From Ktedonobacter sp. SOSP1-85 (GTDB lineage: Bacteria; Chloroflexota; Ktedonobacteria; Ktedonobacterales; Ktedonobacteraceae): a stretch of 64,000 nt of DNA. The translations under genes were made by a program, and so were the position numbers. Under the pieces are notes generated by a model. The model was not told the DNA's origin and did no database searches. It was given only the letters and a program-made list of their open reading frames with translations. Location of the stretch: NCBI RefSeq assembly GCF_016587415.1, contig NZ_BNJI01000002.1:1-64000 (forward strand), read 5' to 3'. Shown here one piece after another: positions 16,587-24,738 of the stretch (position 1 is its first letter; each line of letters begins with the position of its first letter).

Positions 16587-18308
16587 TTACAAGTAAATGA
16601 TGCCCTCCGCATGCTCTATATATGCATCATCCTCGCTTTGAACCATTGCCTCTTCCTTTACGGTGACACTCGTTTGATTTTGTGACCGACCACCCCTTCG
16701 TCCCCGTTTCCGCTTCCGTCCCTGTCCGGAAGATACATCCTCCTTAGCCTCAATTACTGTAGCACGCTCTGGCAGCTGGAAATGAAGCTGAGACCGCTCG
16801 ACCAAAACCTGATTCTGATAATATGGGATACTCTGCACAAGCACTACAGGAAAACTACCCGATATCATGAGAATCGAACCTTCGCGCATAGTTCTCATCT
16901 CATCGGGTGTCATAAGATCTCTCTTAGTTTCTGCCTTGTTAAAACTCTGGCTATCAGCAAAGAGTATCGCATAGATGCTGATCCCACGTATACTCTTGCT
17001 CTGGCTCTTCGTTACAGTAGTTGTCTGCCCGGTCAATTTGCTAAAGTACTCGCACTCTTCCAGACCAGCGCCTGGTAGCAGCAATTTAGTACGTGAGTTG
17101 CTAATGATCGTTTCCTTGCCTGCCGGTTCGTACACTTCTTCAAGCTGAGAAAACGCCTGGATTGCCATCAGCAGTGCAACACGCTTACTTCTGAGAGTAG
17201 AAATATAGCTCTCGAAGTGAGGTATACGCCCCGCATTGGCAAACTCATCGAGGTAGCATCCGATAGCCCGGGGAAGTTGCCCGTTAGGGCTATGATCGGC
17301 ACGCCGGATCCAGGTACGCATCATTTGCATTATCAAGGTTGCGGAGAGAGGGCGTAACCGTTCGGCGTCGCCGAACGGGATGGAGAGGTAGAGAGCAATA
17401 GACCGGTCACACATGGCGTTAAAGTCAATGTCATTCTCCGCGGTTGCAGCCTGGACCTCTGGTGAGAACAACATAAAAAAGCGATTAGCAATGTCCGTCA
17501 TGACACTACCTATCAGCTTCCCATTTTTTTCCATATTGGACAGAAATGAAGTTGTTATCTTTCGCGTTGCCTGGTTATCGCTCTTTGTTAGCAGGGCCTT
17601 GAGATCTTCAAATGGCATACTAAAAATATCAGCAAGCCGGGAGAACGGTGCATCTGGTTCACAAGTGCGCAAGTGGAGTACGGCTGCTGTGATTAACAGT
17701 TCGGCCGCACGATCCCAAAACGGTTCCTTTGACTCACCCGTATTTTGGATCCAACTCATGGCAAAGTCACGGGCATCGTCGAGGTTTGTAATGTAGGCAA
17801 GGGGGTTATAGCTATGGCTCCTGGCCGCGTCATTGGGCGCAAAGATCCAGACTTCGTGATGTTTAGCAATGTACCCCGCACTCTTTTTCACAAGCTCTTG
17901 CTTGGGATCGATCACAAATAGGCTCCGGTGGCCCGCCTCCCTGAGCAGGCCAGGTAGAATGACACGGCTTGTTTTGCCTGCTCCTGTTGGTGCAACCATC
18001 AAAACATGATTCTCCAACACCTCCTCATTCAAAGCGATTGTCTTCCCCTTGTATCGGCCTAACAACAAACTGCTGGGAGCAGGCTCTCCTTCTGCTTGCT
18101 CAGGATCATCGAAGTTCTTTTTTGAGGAAAGTAACGGTTGAATGTCGCGGAGTTGCGCGAACTTTGCCGATCCATAAGAATCAGTCGTCTTGTTTCCACG
18201 TAGGACTCCCTCGAAGAGTAAAGCCAGAGCAAGTAATATCAATGCTAGCAAGATAATAAACCAGAAGGACCCATCCAAGCCCTCCCCCAATTGTAGCATC
18301 GTTTCCAT
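16587..18308 (-). CDS. Orphan type IV coupling protein (VirD4/TraG/TraD-like ATPase)
   Basis: The 573-residue protein has an N-terminal membrane helix (FWFIILLALILLALALLF, residues 15-32), Walker A APTGAGKTS (about 106-114), FVIDPKQEL and a Walker B CYLDEFANAGRIPHFESY near residue 350. A TraM-binding-like segment follows, then a basic tail (GRKRKRGRRGGR). Coupling proteins are hexameric DNA pumps that pass relaxosomes to a conjugative channel at the inner membrane. No relaxase or mating-pair gene is visible in this window, so it is a remnant or works with genes elsewhere. It lies between the two copies of the araC 3' end. Confidence 0.88.
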   Translation of the reverse strand: METMLQLGEGLDGSFWFIILLALILLALALLFEGVLRGNKTTDSYGSAKFAQLRDIQPLLSSKKNFDDPEQAEGEPAPSSLLLGRYKGKTIALNEEVLENHVLMVAPTGAGKTSRVILPGLLREAGHRSLFVIDPKQELVKKSAGYIAKHHEVWIFAPNDAARSHSYNPLAYITNLDDARDFAMSWIQNTGESKEPFWDRAAELLITAAVLHLRTCEPDAPFSRLADIFSMPFEDLKALLTKSDNQATRKITTSFLSNMEKNGKLIGSVMTDIANRFFMLFSPEVQAATAENDIDFNAMCDRSIALYLSIPFGDAERLRPLSATLIMQMMRTWIRRADHSPNGQLPRAIGCYLDEFANAGRIPHFESYISTLRSKRVALLMAIQAFSQLEEVYEPAGKETIISNSRTKLLLPGAGLEECEYFSKLTGQTTTVTKSQSKSIRGISIYAILFADSQSFNKAETKRDLMTPDEMRTMREGSILMISGSFPVVLVQSIPYYQNQVLVERSQLHFQLPERATVIEAKEDVSSGQGRKRKRGRRGGRSQNQTSVTVKEEAMVQSEDDAYIEHAEGIIYL

Positions 18309-18541
18309 ACGCGTCGTACATCCTTTTCTTTCTCGCTTTGATCTGTAGTGAAGTAGTAGGCCGTCGTTTACAATTAATTCAATTTTAACAGAGTATTGAC
18401 ATTCACCTTCTAAATACAGCTATTTTAGCTTATTGACTAGGATTCCGAAACTAGTATAGCAAGAAGTGGGGCCCTAAAGCTATGAAATTCCTCATAGTTT
18501 TGGGGTCCCAACATTTTTCCCCAGCACAATCCCCTCTAAGG
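18309..18541. other. Promoter region of the coupling protein
   Basis: This AT-rich stretch upstream of the minus-strand coupling gene has no open frame of note. It ends where the duplicated araC 3' end begins. Confidence 0.4.
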
Positions 18542-18729
18542 GCCACCTGGCGCTGTGGTTCAAGCGTCTCACTGGACTCATCCCCAGTCCCTATCATTAA
18601 CCGCGCAAGAATATGTTGTGCTGACGCAAGAATATGGGCGCATCCCTCGTCGCTTCATATTAGAGTAAGGAGAGAACAAATCCTTCACGAGAACGACCAG
18701 GAGGTTGCAGCAAAGAGTGCTGTCTGCTT
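18542..18729 (+). pseudogene. araC 3'-end duplication, copy B (remnant)
   Basis: The frame HLALWFKRLTGLIPSPYH followed by TAA at 18598-18600 is the tail of an AraC-type second HTH. It has no upstream gene. The downstream ~125 nt also matches the DNA after the AraC gene at 14592. One short segment, CGCAAGAATATG, is doubled here. It is a decayed paralogue or recombination scar in front of the MFS gene. Confidence 0.7.
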
Positions 18730-18795
18730 CCTGGGTATGTGACCACATTGTGGCACTCGTATTTTGCAGAATCTGTACAGGAGACGCGATAAGAT

Positions 18796-20175
18796 ATGTC
18801 AAGAGAACTCCAGATTCCATCTATCCCTTCAGAGAAAGAGTCGCTTCATGCCCTTGGGTTGACTGCCATCTGCTTCGGGTTCTTCATGGTTATTCTCGAT
18901 ACATCCGTTGTCAATGTGGCCCTTCCGGCTATGCAGCGCGATCTGCATGGCTCGCTTGAGGGATTGCAATGGGTAATCAACGGCTATACTTTGATCTTTG
19001 CGAGCTTGCTGCTCAGCGCGGGCACGCTCGGGGATCGACTCGGGCATAAGCGCACATTTCTTACGGGATACGTGCTGTTTACAGGAGCATCGCTCCTCTG
19101 TAGCCTTGCTCCCTCGCTCAATATCTTGATAGCGGCGCGGGTACTTCAAGGAGTGGGACCCGCACTCCTGGTTCCAAGTTCTCTCTCTTTGATCACTCAC
19201 GGCTTTCAAGCCCCTGAGAAACGGGCAAGGGCAGTCGGCTTCTGGGCAGGTAGTTCGGGCATAGGGTTGGCAGGAGGTCCTGTTGTAGGTGGATTGCTTA
19301 TTGAAACGCTGGGGTGGCGCAGCATCTTTCTACTGAACGTGCCTTTTGGTCTACTCGCGCTCGCTCTCACCGTGCGTTTTGTCAGCGAGACGCCACGTAC
19401 AACAACGCAGAAACGTGACCTGTGGGGACAGGCATGCGTGATCGTTGCCCTTGCCACGCTGACCTACGCACTTATCGAAGGGCGAAGCCAGGGATGGATT
19501 TCTCCTCAGATCGTTGGCATGTTTCTGCTGTGCATAGGAGCGTCTTGCGGCTTCTTGCTCATCGAAACGAGGCACAGTACGCCTATGCTTCCCCTACAAT
19601 TCTTCTCATCGACAGCCTTTAGTATGCCAATACTGGTAGGATGCATCCTCAACTTTGGTCTGTATGGTATCTTGTTTGTCCTTTCTCTATTCTTTCAGGA
19701 TATCTATCATTACCCAGCGGCTCTGGCGGGTGTTGCGCTACTGCCAATCACGGTTGCGACAGGAAGCACAGCTCTGATCTCAGGGAGGATCACTGCACGT
19801 TTGGGCACGCGCCGACCAATGATCGGAGGGCTGGCAGCAAGCTGTCTTGGCACACTCTTGCTCCTGTTAGGCGAAATTGGCGCTTCCATCCTTTTGCTGA
19901 CAGCCGGAGAAATCCTCATTGGTCTTGGCTGTGGTATGACGGTCCCTGCCATGACGACGGCTATCCTTAATACTGTTCCCAAGAGTCAAGTGGGTGTCGC
20001 TTCAGCACTGCTGAATGCGAGCCGTCAACTGGGTGGTGTGCTTGGCGTTGCGATTTTAGGCTCGATACTCGGTTCGTTAAGTGAGAGGAGCGCATTTCTT
20101 GCTGGCATGCATATCGCGCTGCTGCTTGTCGCGTTACTGTTCCTGCTGGGCAGCGTGCTGATCTCAATCACTTAG
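18796..20175 (+). CDS. MFS exporter, DHA2 (EmrB/QacA-like) family
   Basis: The 459-residue, strongly hydrophobic protein opens with the DHA2 signatures LDTSVVNVALPAM and LQWVINGYTL, then GTLGDRLGHKR (MFS motif A) and WRSIFLLNVP. Such proton-driven exporters have 14 helices and expel toxic amphiphiles, dyes and antibiotics. The ATG at 18796 opens with MSRELQ. The remnant of an AraC regulator directly upstream suggests the pair was once araC-exporter. The substrate cannot be told from sequence. Confidence 0.88.
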   Translation: MSRELQIPSIPSEKESLHALGLTAICFGFFMVILDTSVVNVALPAMQRDLHGSLEGLQWVINGYTLIFASLLLSAGTLGDRLGHKRTFLTGYVLFTGASLLCSLAPSLNILIAARVLQGVGPALLVPSSLSLITHGFQAPEKRARAVGFWAGSSGIGLAGGPVVGGLLIETLGWRSIFLLNVPFGLLALALTVRFVSETPRTTTQKRDLWGQACVIVALATLTYALIEGRSQGWISPQIVGMFLLCIGASCGFLLIETRHSTPMLPLQFFSSTAFSMPILVGCILNFGLYGILFVLSLFFQDIYHYPAALAGVALLPITVATGSTALISGRITARLGTRRPMIGGLAASCLGTLLLLLGEIGASILLLTAGEILIGLGCGMTVPAMTTAILNTVPKSQVGVASALLNASRQLGGVLGVAILGSILGSLSERSAFLAGMHIALLLVALLFLLGSVLISIT

Positions 20176-20570
20176 CTCACGACGAACGAGCAAAAAAGAC
20201 TTATTCTTTCCACTTTTTTGTTCCCCATGCAGAATAGTAGAGTGTCTGCACTTGCAAAATACAAGTAAATTAATTGAGACGGCTTCGTTCTGGCGGTCTG
20301 CATTGCTTATGGTCGTCGCCAGAGTGAGCGCACAGGATAGGTTCTTTTTCGCAGTCCATATGGGGTCGTCATACGTTCATATACATGAACCATGACGCAA
20401 TCACGAGCGCTCTACCCGGAAAGAAAAAGTAATTTCAGGTGTTGGAAAGGTGGGGAGTGCAGAGGGGCGTCAGCCCTCTGCGTCTAAATCCCCTCCCGCC
20501 GTAGGCGGCTTGAAACCTTTTCAATGAAGATTGACAGCGTAATAGTGTACAAAAAGAAAGGTTGCATACC
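20176..20570. other. Intergenic region with a hairpin at 20459-20481
   Basis: GCAGAGGG (20459-20466) pairs with CCCTCTGC (20474-20481). The rest shows no gene. A T-rich stretch at about 20210-20222 after the exporter could aid termination. Confidence 0.4.
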
Positions 20571-20585
20571 ATGCGAAACATTATC
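20571..20585 (+). pseudogene. Detached first five codons of the RibD-like gene
   Basis: AAAGGTTG is followed by ATGCGAAACATTATC, reading MRNII. Joined to base 21928 it continues in frame as MRNII-NMTMWVTLDGF, the normal start of RibD C-domain reductases. The inserted tnpB element separates it from the rest of the gene. Confidence 0.65.
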
Positions 20586-20670
20586 AAACCGCGCCAGAAG
20601 ACCCCTGTTTTTGAAACATGGGGATGAATGGCGCGTTCCTTTTATGAGGTGGATAGGGTGGTGCACATTG

Positions 20671-20699
20671 TTGCATCTTTACATCTTATATGCTATAAT
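20671..20699 (+). promoter_or_regulatory. Promoter of the tnpB gene at 20707
   Basis: TTGCAT (20671-20676), a 17-bp spacer and TATAAT (20694-20699) lie immediately before the ATG at 20707, so the transcript would have almost no leader. Confidence 0.55.
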
Positions 20700-20706
20700 G
20701 TAATGC

Positions 20707-21888
20707 ATGAAACAGAAACGCGCGTTCAAGTACCGGGTGTACCCCACAGCACAACAACAGCAGATCCTTGCTCAGACCTTTGGGTGCTGTCGCTTCATCT
20801 ATAACTGGGCATTGCGCAAGAAAACCGATGCCTATTACAACGAGCAGCGACGCCTCTATTACAAAGATCTGAGCCTCTTGCTGACTGAGCTGAAACAGCA
20901 AGAAGAGACCCACTGGTTGAATGAGGTTTCCAGTGTACCCTTGCAGCAAGCTCTTCGTCACCTGGACAAAGCGTTTCTCAATTTCTTTGAAGGGCGTGCC
21001 AAATATCCTGCCTTCCACAAGAAACGGAACACACAATCCGCGACCTATACCGCCAATGCCTTCACCTGGCGCAAGGGCTGTCTCACCCTTGCCAAGATGA
21101 GTGAGCCTCTCGATATTCGCTGGTCGCGTCCTCTGCCTGATAGGGCAACTCCTTCGAGTGTCACCATCTCCAAAGATGGCGCTGGTCGCTACTTCCTCTC
21201 CATCCTGGTGGAAGAAGAGATTGCCCATTTGCCCTCCAATGAGCAGGCGATCGGCGCTGACCTTGGCTTGACGTCCTTTGTCGTCCTCTCGACAGGTGAA
21301 GTGGTGGGTAATCCCAGGTTCTTCCACAAGGACGAGAAGACGTTGGCGAAAGCCCAACGCCGCCATGCCAGGAAGAAAAAAGGGTCCAAGAATCGGGACA
21401 AGGCGCGTCTGAAGGTGGCGCGCCTTCACGCCCGTATCGCTGATCGTCGCCGTGACTTCTTGCACAAGCTCTCGACCCGTCTGATCCGTGAAAACCAAAC
21501 GATTTGCGTGGAGAGCTTGCAGGTCAAGAACATGGTCAAGCACCCGACCCTCAGCAAAGCCATCAGCGATGTGGGATGGAGCACGTTCGTGTCCCAACTC
21601 GAATACAAAGCCGACTGGTACGGTCGAACCCTGGTCAAGATCGACAAGTGGTATCCCTCCAGTAAGCGCTGTTTCGCGTGTGGCCATCTCCTCGACGCCT
21701 TAGCGCTTGATGTCCGTCAGTGGGACTGCCCAGGGTGTGGTGCCCACCATGACCGCGATCTCAACGCGGCAAAGAACATTGTGGCCGTGGGGCTCACGGT
21801 CCTCAACGCCTGTGGAGAGTCCGTAAGACCTGGACGAGTGTTGGCTCGTTTGGGCAAGACTCCGCGAAGCAGGAACCCCTCGAGGTGA
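20707..21888 (+). CDS. tnpB: RNA-guided nuclease TnpB (tnpB-only element)
   Basis: The protein has 393 residues. RuvC residues are D185 in IGADLGL, E269 in ICVESLQVKNM and the HDRDLNAAKN motif (348-357). The zinc ribbon is CFACG (322-326) and CPGCG (341-345). All are intact. TnpB cuts DNA guided by an RNA that starts inside its own 3' end and runs through the right-end hairpins. With no tnpA here, mobility depends on a transposase in trans, such as the one at 5969 if it recognises these ends. The gene runs nearly to the right edge, as is usual. Confidence 0.9.
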   Translation: MKQKRAFKYRVYPTAQQQQILAQTFGCCRFIYNWALRKKTDAYYNEQRRLYYKDLSLLLTELKQQEETHWLNEVSSVPLQQALRHLDKAFLNFFEGRAKYPAFHKKRNTQSATYTANAFTWRKGCLTLAKMSEPLDIRWSRPLPDRATPSSVTISKDGAGRYFLSILVEEEIAHLPSNEQAIGADLGLTSFVVLSTGEVVGNPRFFHKDEKTLAKAQRRHARKKKGSKNRDKARLKVARLHARIADRRRDFLHKLSTRLIRENQTICVESLQVKNMVKHPTLSKAISDVGWSTFVSQLEYKADWYGRTLVKIDKWYPSSKRCFACGHLLDALALDVRQWDCPGCGAHHDRDLNAAKNIVAVGLTVLNACGESVRPGRVLARLGKTPRSRNPSR

Positions 21889-21919
21889 CTCGAGGAATCC
21901 CCTGGCTTTAGCCATGGGG
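21878..21919. other. Right-end hairpins of the tnpB-only element
   Basis: CCTCGAG (21878-21884) pairs with CTCGAGG (21889-21895). CCCCTGGC (21899-21906) pairs with GCCATGGGG (21911-21919). The second is the classic IS605 right-end stem and probable 3' scaffold of the guide RNA. Its GGGGAGGA overlaps a ribosome-site position for the ATG at 21931. Confidence 0.65.
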
Positions 21920-21930
21920 AGGATGTCAAT

Positions 21931-22497
21931 ATGACCATGTGGGTGACACTTGATGGTTTTGTCGCTGGACCCGATGGGGAAATGAATTGGATGGGTGAGA
22001 TCAACGATGAGGACAACGGACCATATCAGGACCAATTTGTCTCTGCTGCTGATACGCTCTTGCTAGGACGCACCACGTACGAGAGCTTTGCCGGTTCCTG
22101 GCCACATATCCCCAACTCCCCGGATGCTCCAGAGGGTCTGAAAGCATATGCCCGCAAATTGAACGAGATGCGCAAAATTGTCTTTTCCAAAACGCTGGAG
22201 AACGCCGAGTGGAACAACTCCGCTGTGCGCCGGGAAATCATCCCTGACGAGATTACGCAACTGAAGCAGGAGCCAGGGCGTAACATCATTATCTACGGGA
22301 GCGCCAGCCTGGTTCAGGCCCTCGCCAGTTACAACCTGATCGACCGATATCAGCTTCTTCTCTACCCTATCGCCCTTGGCAAGGGAAAACCCCTCTTCAA
22401 GGACTACACAAAGCTGAAACTTGTCAACACCATAACTCGTCCATCTGGCATCGTCGAACTCCACTACCAACCCAACGAGCAGGCAAACGCTCGATAA
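21931..22497 (+). CDS. RibD C-terminal-domain (dihydrofolate reductase-like) protein, 5' end displaced
   Basis: The 188-residue reading frame has DGFVAGPDGEMNWM at the start, LLLGRTTYESFAGSWP, KIVFSKTLENAEWNN and IIIYGSASLVQAL: the pattern of single-domain RibD_C/DHFR-superfamily reductases that bind NADPH. Physiological substrates of these are mostly unknown. The first five codons lie at 20571-20585 beyond the inserted element. The element's right end places GGGGAGGA 8-9 nt before this ATG, so a protein lacking only about six residues may still be made. Confidence 0.8.
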   Translation: MTMWVTLDGFVAGPDGEMNWMGEINDEDNGPYQDQFVSAADTLLLGRTTYESFAGSWPHIPNSPDAPEGLKAYARKLNEMRKIVFSKTLENAEWNNSAVRREIIPDEITQLKQEPGRNIIIYGSASLVQALASYNLIDRYQLLLYPIALGKGKPLFKDYTKLKLVNTITRPSGIVELHYQPNEQANAR

Positions 22498-22546
22498 TGA
22501 ACACACCATATGCTTGAAAACCAGCCAGCAAAACCCTTCCATAATC

Positions 22547-22601
22547 GAACGGGTATGCTCAGGCAGACGACCTGCGGTCGTCTGCCTGAGCATACCCGTT
22601 C
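22547..22601. terminator. Perfect 26-bp hairpin between convergent genes
   Basis: Arms 22547-22572 and 22576-22601 are exact complements with a 3-nt loop. It sits between the RibD-like and YciI-like genes, where one symmetric hairpin can stop both transcripts. The arm length is unusual, so a mini-element that took this role is also possible. Confidence 0.65.
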
Positions 22602-22623
22602 CTGTAATAAGGATAGAGGGATA

Positions 22624-22941
22624 TCACTTTTTCTCAGTGGCAAGTATAGATGAAAAATCTGTATTTGCTCTGGTGGGATGGAACTCAATTACCTCATACT
22701 TGATAACGTTTGCTTTAAGCAGTGGGTCTTGCGCAATGATAGCCTGGATAGCTTCCTGGCTACTCGCTTTCGCGAGAATGATTCCTCCTGTCCATGGATC
22801 CTTGCGGCCAGAAAGCAGAAAATCACCTCGATCAAATGCAGACTGGAGATAATGTGAATGCTCATCAATTAAGAGCTCGACCTCAGCCAATGGGCGAGTA
22901 TAGATCAGGTTCAAGATATAATAATGCGTTGTGCTTTGCAT
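22624..22941 (-). CDS. YciI-family protein
   Basis: The 105-residue protein starts at 22941; GAGGAGGAAG lies about 11 nt upstream, and the family fold begins here. It shows the YciI pattern: HSHYLQSAFDRGDFLLSGRKDPWTGGIIL, then an acidic/aromatic tail with VIEFHP. YciI proteins are ferredoxin-like dimers with a His/Asp pair; roles vary and few are known. It is the last gene of an SDR-RidA-YciI operon, 52 nt after the RidA gene. Confidence 0.82.
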   Translation of the reverse strand: MQSTTHYYILNLIYTRPLAEVELLIDEHSHYLQSAFDRGDFLLSGRKDPWTGGIILAKASSQEAIQAIIAQDPLLKANVIKYEVIEFHPTRANTDFSSILATEKK

Positions 22942-22993
22942 CACTTGTTCTTCCTCCTCTATCAAAGTATTCACCACACGAAGGTGCACATTA

Positions 22994-23485
22994 CTACACA
23001 ACAACTTCAAAGACTACATCCAGGACTACCGGGGTTCGAACGGGCAAGCTGTAAACCCCAGAGACCAGCCGAGTATGCCCCTGTTCCTTCCCAAAGATCT
23101 GTGCAAACAGATCTGAGGCACCGTCTGCAACTGCTGCATGCTGCGTAAATGCCTCGGTCGTCGCCAGAGCAATTCCTACTCGTACTACTTTCTGAATACG
23201 ATCCACATCGCCCAGGAAATGACTCGCCGCTGCCAGAGCATTCAATGCTGCATATCTGGCCGCTTCTTGCCCCTGTTCCACCGTCAGATCAGCCCCCAAA
23301 CGGCCTGTGAACAGGAGCTTGCCATCGACAAAGGGTAGGATGCCACTGGTAAAAAGCAGGGCCCCAACCAATGATGTTTCCACATAGTTCCCAAGTGGTG
23401 TCGGAGGCGTTGGAAGCTGGATGCCAAGCACATCCAGCCTCTCACTATGCTTTCGCGGACCGTTTCGATCACCATTTGCCTGCAT
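22994..23485 (-). CDS. RidA/YjgF-family protein
   Basis: The ATG at 23485 lies inside the end of the upstream SDR gene (17-nt overlap) and follows GGAGGAGC, which indicates translational coupling. The 163-residue product has the RidA fold: LGNYVETSLVGALLFTSGILP, then a GxLG, a helix with ARYAALNALAAAS, VVRVGIALATTE and a C-terminal VDVVFEVVV-like strand. RidA members deaminate reactive enamines/imines. The archetypal Arg in the C-terminal SRxxV motif appears as LPVRTPV. Context suggests detoxification linked to the SDR. Confidence 0.85.
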   Translation of the reverse strand: MQANGDRNGPRKHSERLDVLGIQLPTPPTPLGNYVETSLVGALLFTSGILPFVDGKLLFTGRLGADLTVEQGQEAARYAALNALAAASHFLGDVDRIQKVVRVGIALATTEAFTQHAAVADGASDLFAQIFGKEQGHTRLVSGVYSLPVRTPVVLDVVFEVVV

Positions 23486-24191
23486 GTGCTCCTCCATCCA
23501 CATGAATGATCTCACCAGTGACAAAGGTTGCTGCGTTTAAGTACATGATCGCATCAACAATCTCAGATGCCTGACCCATACGTGCAATTGGATGCATACG
23601 GCTGAGGAACCCATGATCATCATTTTTGTGCAGAGGGGTTGCAATGTTGCCTGGCGCAACAGCATTGACGCGAATACCTTCACTTGCATACTCAATGGCC
23701 AGTGCTTTGGTCACCGCGTTTAATCCACCTTTGATTAAAAGAGCAATGGATGCCGAAACACCTGCAACAGGCTGATCTGCTAGCGTGGTGGTAATGTTTA
23801 CAATATGCCCAACATGTTGTTTTCGCATCTGCTCCACGGCATACTGTGTCACAAAGAAGAAGCCTAGCAGGTTTGTCTTGACCAGGCGATCAATATCCTC
23901 AATGGTATAGTCAGTAAAGGGCTTCGCGATAAAGATCCCGGCGTTATTCACGAGCAGATCCACCCCGCCAAACCGTTGAACGGCTGTTTCTACCACTTTT
24001 TTTGCGGTTTCCTGATCGGCAATATCCCCGTCAATGAGGGCAAGGTGATCAGAAGCGGTCAGCGTTCCCGCACGGGTAATAGTGCGCGAGTTGGCGACGA
24101 CCTGATATCCCTGAGCAAGTAAGGTCTTCGTAAGTTCAAGCCCAATCCCCGATGAAGCTCCAGTCACAAGAGCAGTTTTTTTCTCAGACAC
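23469..24191 (-). CDS. SDR-family protein with altered active site
   Basis: The 240-residue short-chain dehydrogenase fold has TGASSGIG (10-17), NNAG (82-85) and the end motif TGEIIHVDGG. In the catalytic region the canonical YxxxK reads AxxxK (A150, K154 in SIALLIKGGLNAV), and the usual serine position lies in NITTTLAD. The tyrosine that donates the proton is therefore missing, and a classical NAD(P)-dependent reductase activity is doubtful; other SDRs with this pattern are known. It is the first gene of the operon with RidA and YciI. Confidence 0.85.
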   Translation of the reverse strand: MSEKKTALVTGASSGIGLELTKTLLAQGYQVVANSRTITRAGTLTASDHLALIDGDIADQETAKKVVETAVQRFGGVDLLVNNAGIFIAKPFTDYTIEDIDRLVKTNLLGFFFVTQYAVEQMRKQHVGHIVNITTTLADQPVAGVSASIALLIKGGLNAVTKALAIEYASEGIRVNAVAPGNIATPLHKNDDHGFLSRMHPIARMGQASEIVDAIMYLNAATFVTGEIIHVDGGAHAGKW

Positions 24192-24738
24192 TGTAGTTTC
24201 CTTCTTTCAAGCTATATCGCGATGGCTGTCCATGGAAAGCGGTATGTCTTACTCACACCTGTTTCCATAGATCCATGGAGAGAGATCATGTACAGAGAAA
24301 GGAGCTAGCCGGGCCTTTCAAATGGCTCCTCTACACCTTTCTCTTACTCTAAGAGTACCTCAGAGGGAATGTACAATCGCCTATGTTCTTGCGCAGTTTG
24401 AATAGAATCTTGCGCCGTACACGCAGGAATATTTATTGAGATACTCACCTCCCCATGCTCACAATCACGATGTCGACTCCCGCTTACAGCTCCTGGGATA
24501 GTCTCGTCTTTTGAAGATAGGAGAAGAAACGATAAAAGATCTACTTAAACCGCTTGTTTTTTGAATTAAAGTATATTTTTGAAAAGGGTATATATAGTTT
24601 CGATGGCATCATTTAACTCAAATTTAGCATGAACTTTATATATACTTAATATCAAATTAACGCAAGAGGTTTATTCTAAGGAAGCTTGCTAATCAAGAAA
24701 GTGGCTATTATCCTAATAGAAGGAGTATCTGTGGTAAG
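24192..24738. other. Divergent promoter region between the SDR operon and the sugar importer
   Basis: This AT-rich 547-nt region has no supported open frame. TTTCCATAGATCCATGGAGA near 24264 contains a small dyad. No clear operator or RNA was recognised. AAGGAG at about 24719 is the likely ribosome site for the TTG start at 24739. Confidence 0.4.

Larger units (their letters stand above)
20586..21927 (+). mobile_element. tnpB-only IS605-type element inserted in the RibD-like gene
   Basis: The edges come from rejoining the split gene: left flank ...CATTATC, right flank AATATGACC..., element 1,342 bp. TC is shared by both edges, so the ends are uncertain by 2 bp. The left end forms a CGCGCC...GGCGCG stem (from about 20590) with an inner CCCC/GGGG pair. 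The right end has two hairpins. There is no tnpA and no target duplication. The left flank TTAT(C) is a typical IS605 target and TnpB recognition motif. Confidence 0.75.

Noticed and set aside
20686..21687. 333-residue open frame opposite tnpB
   Set aside because: Antisense shadow; the tnpB strand has all catalytic motifs.
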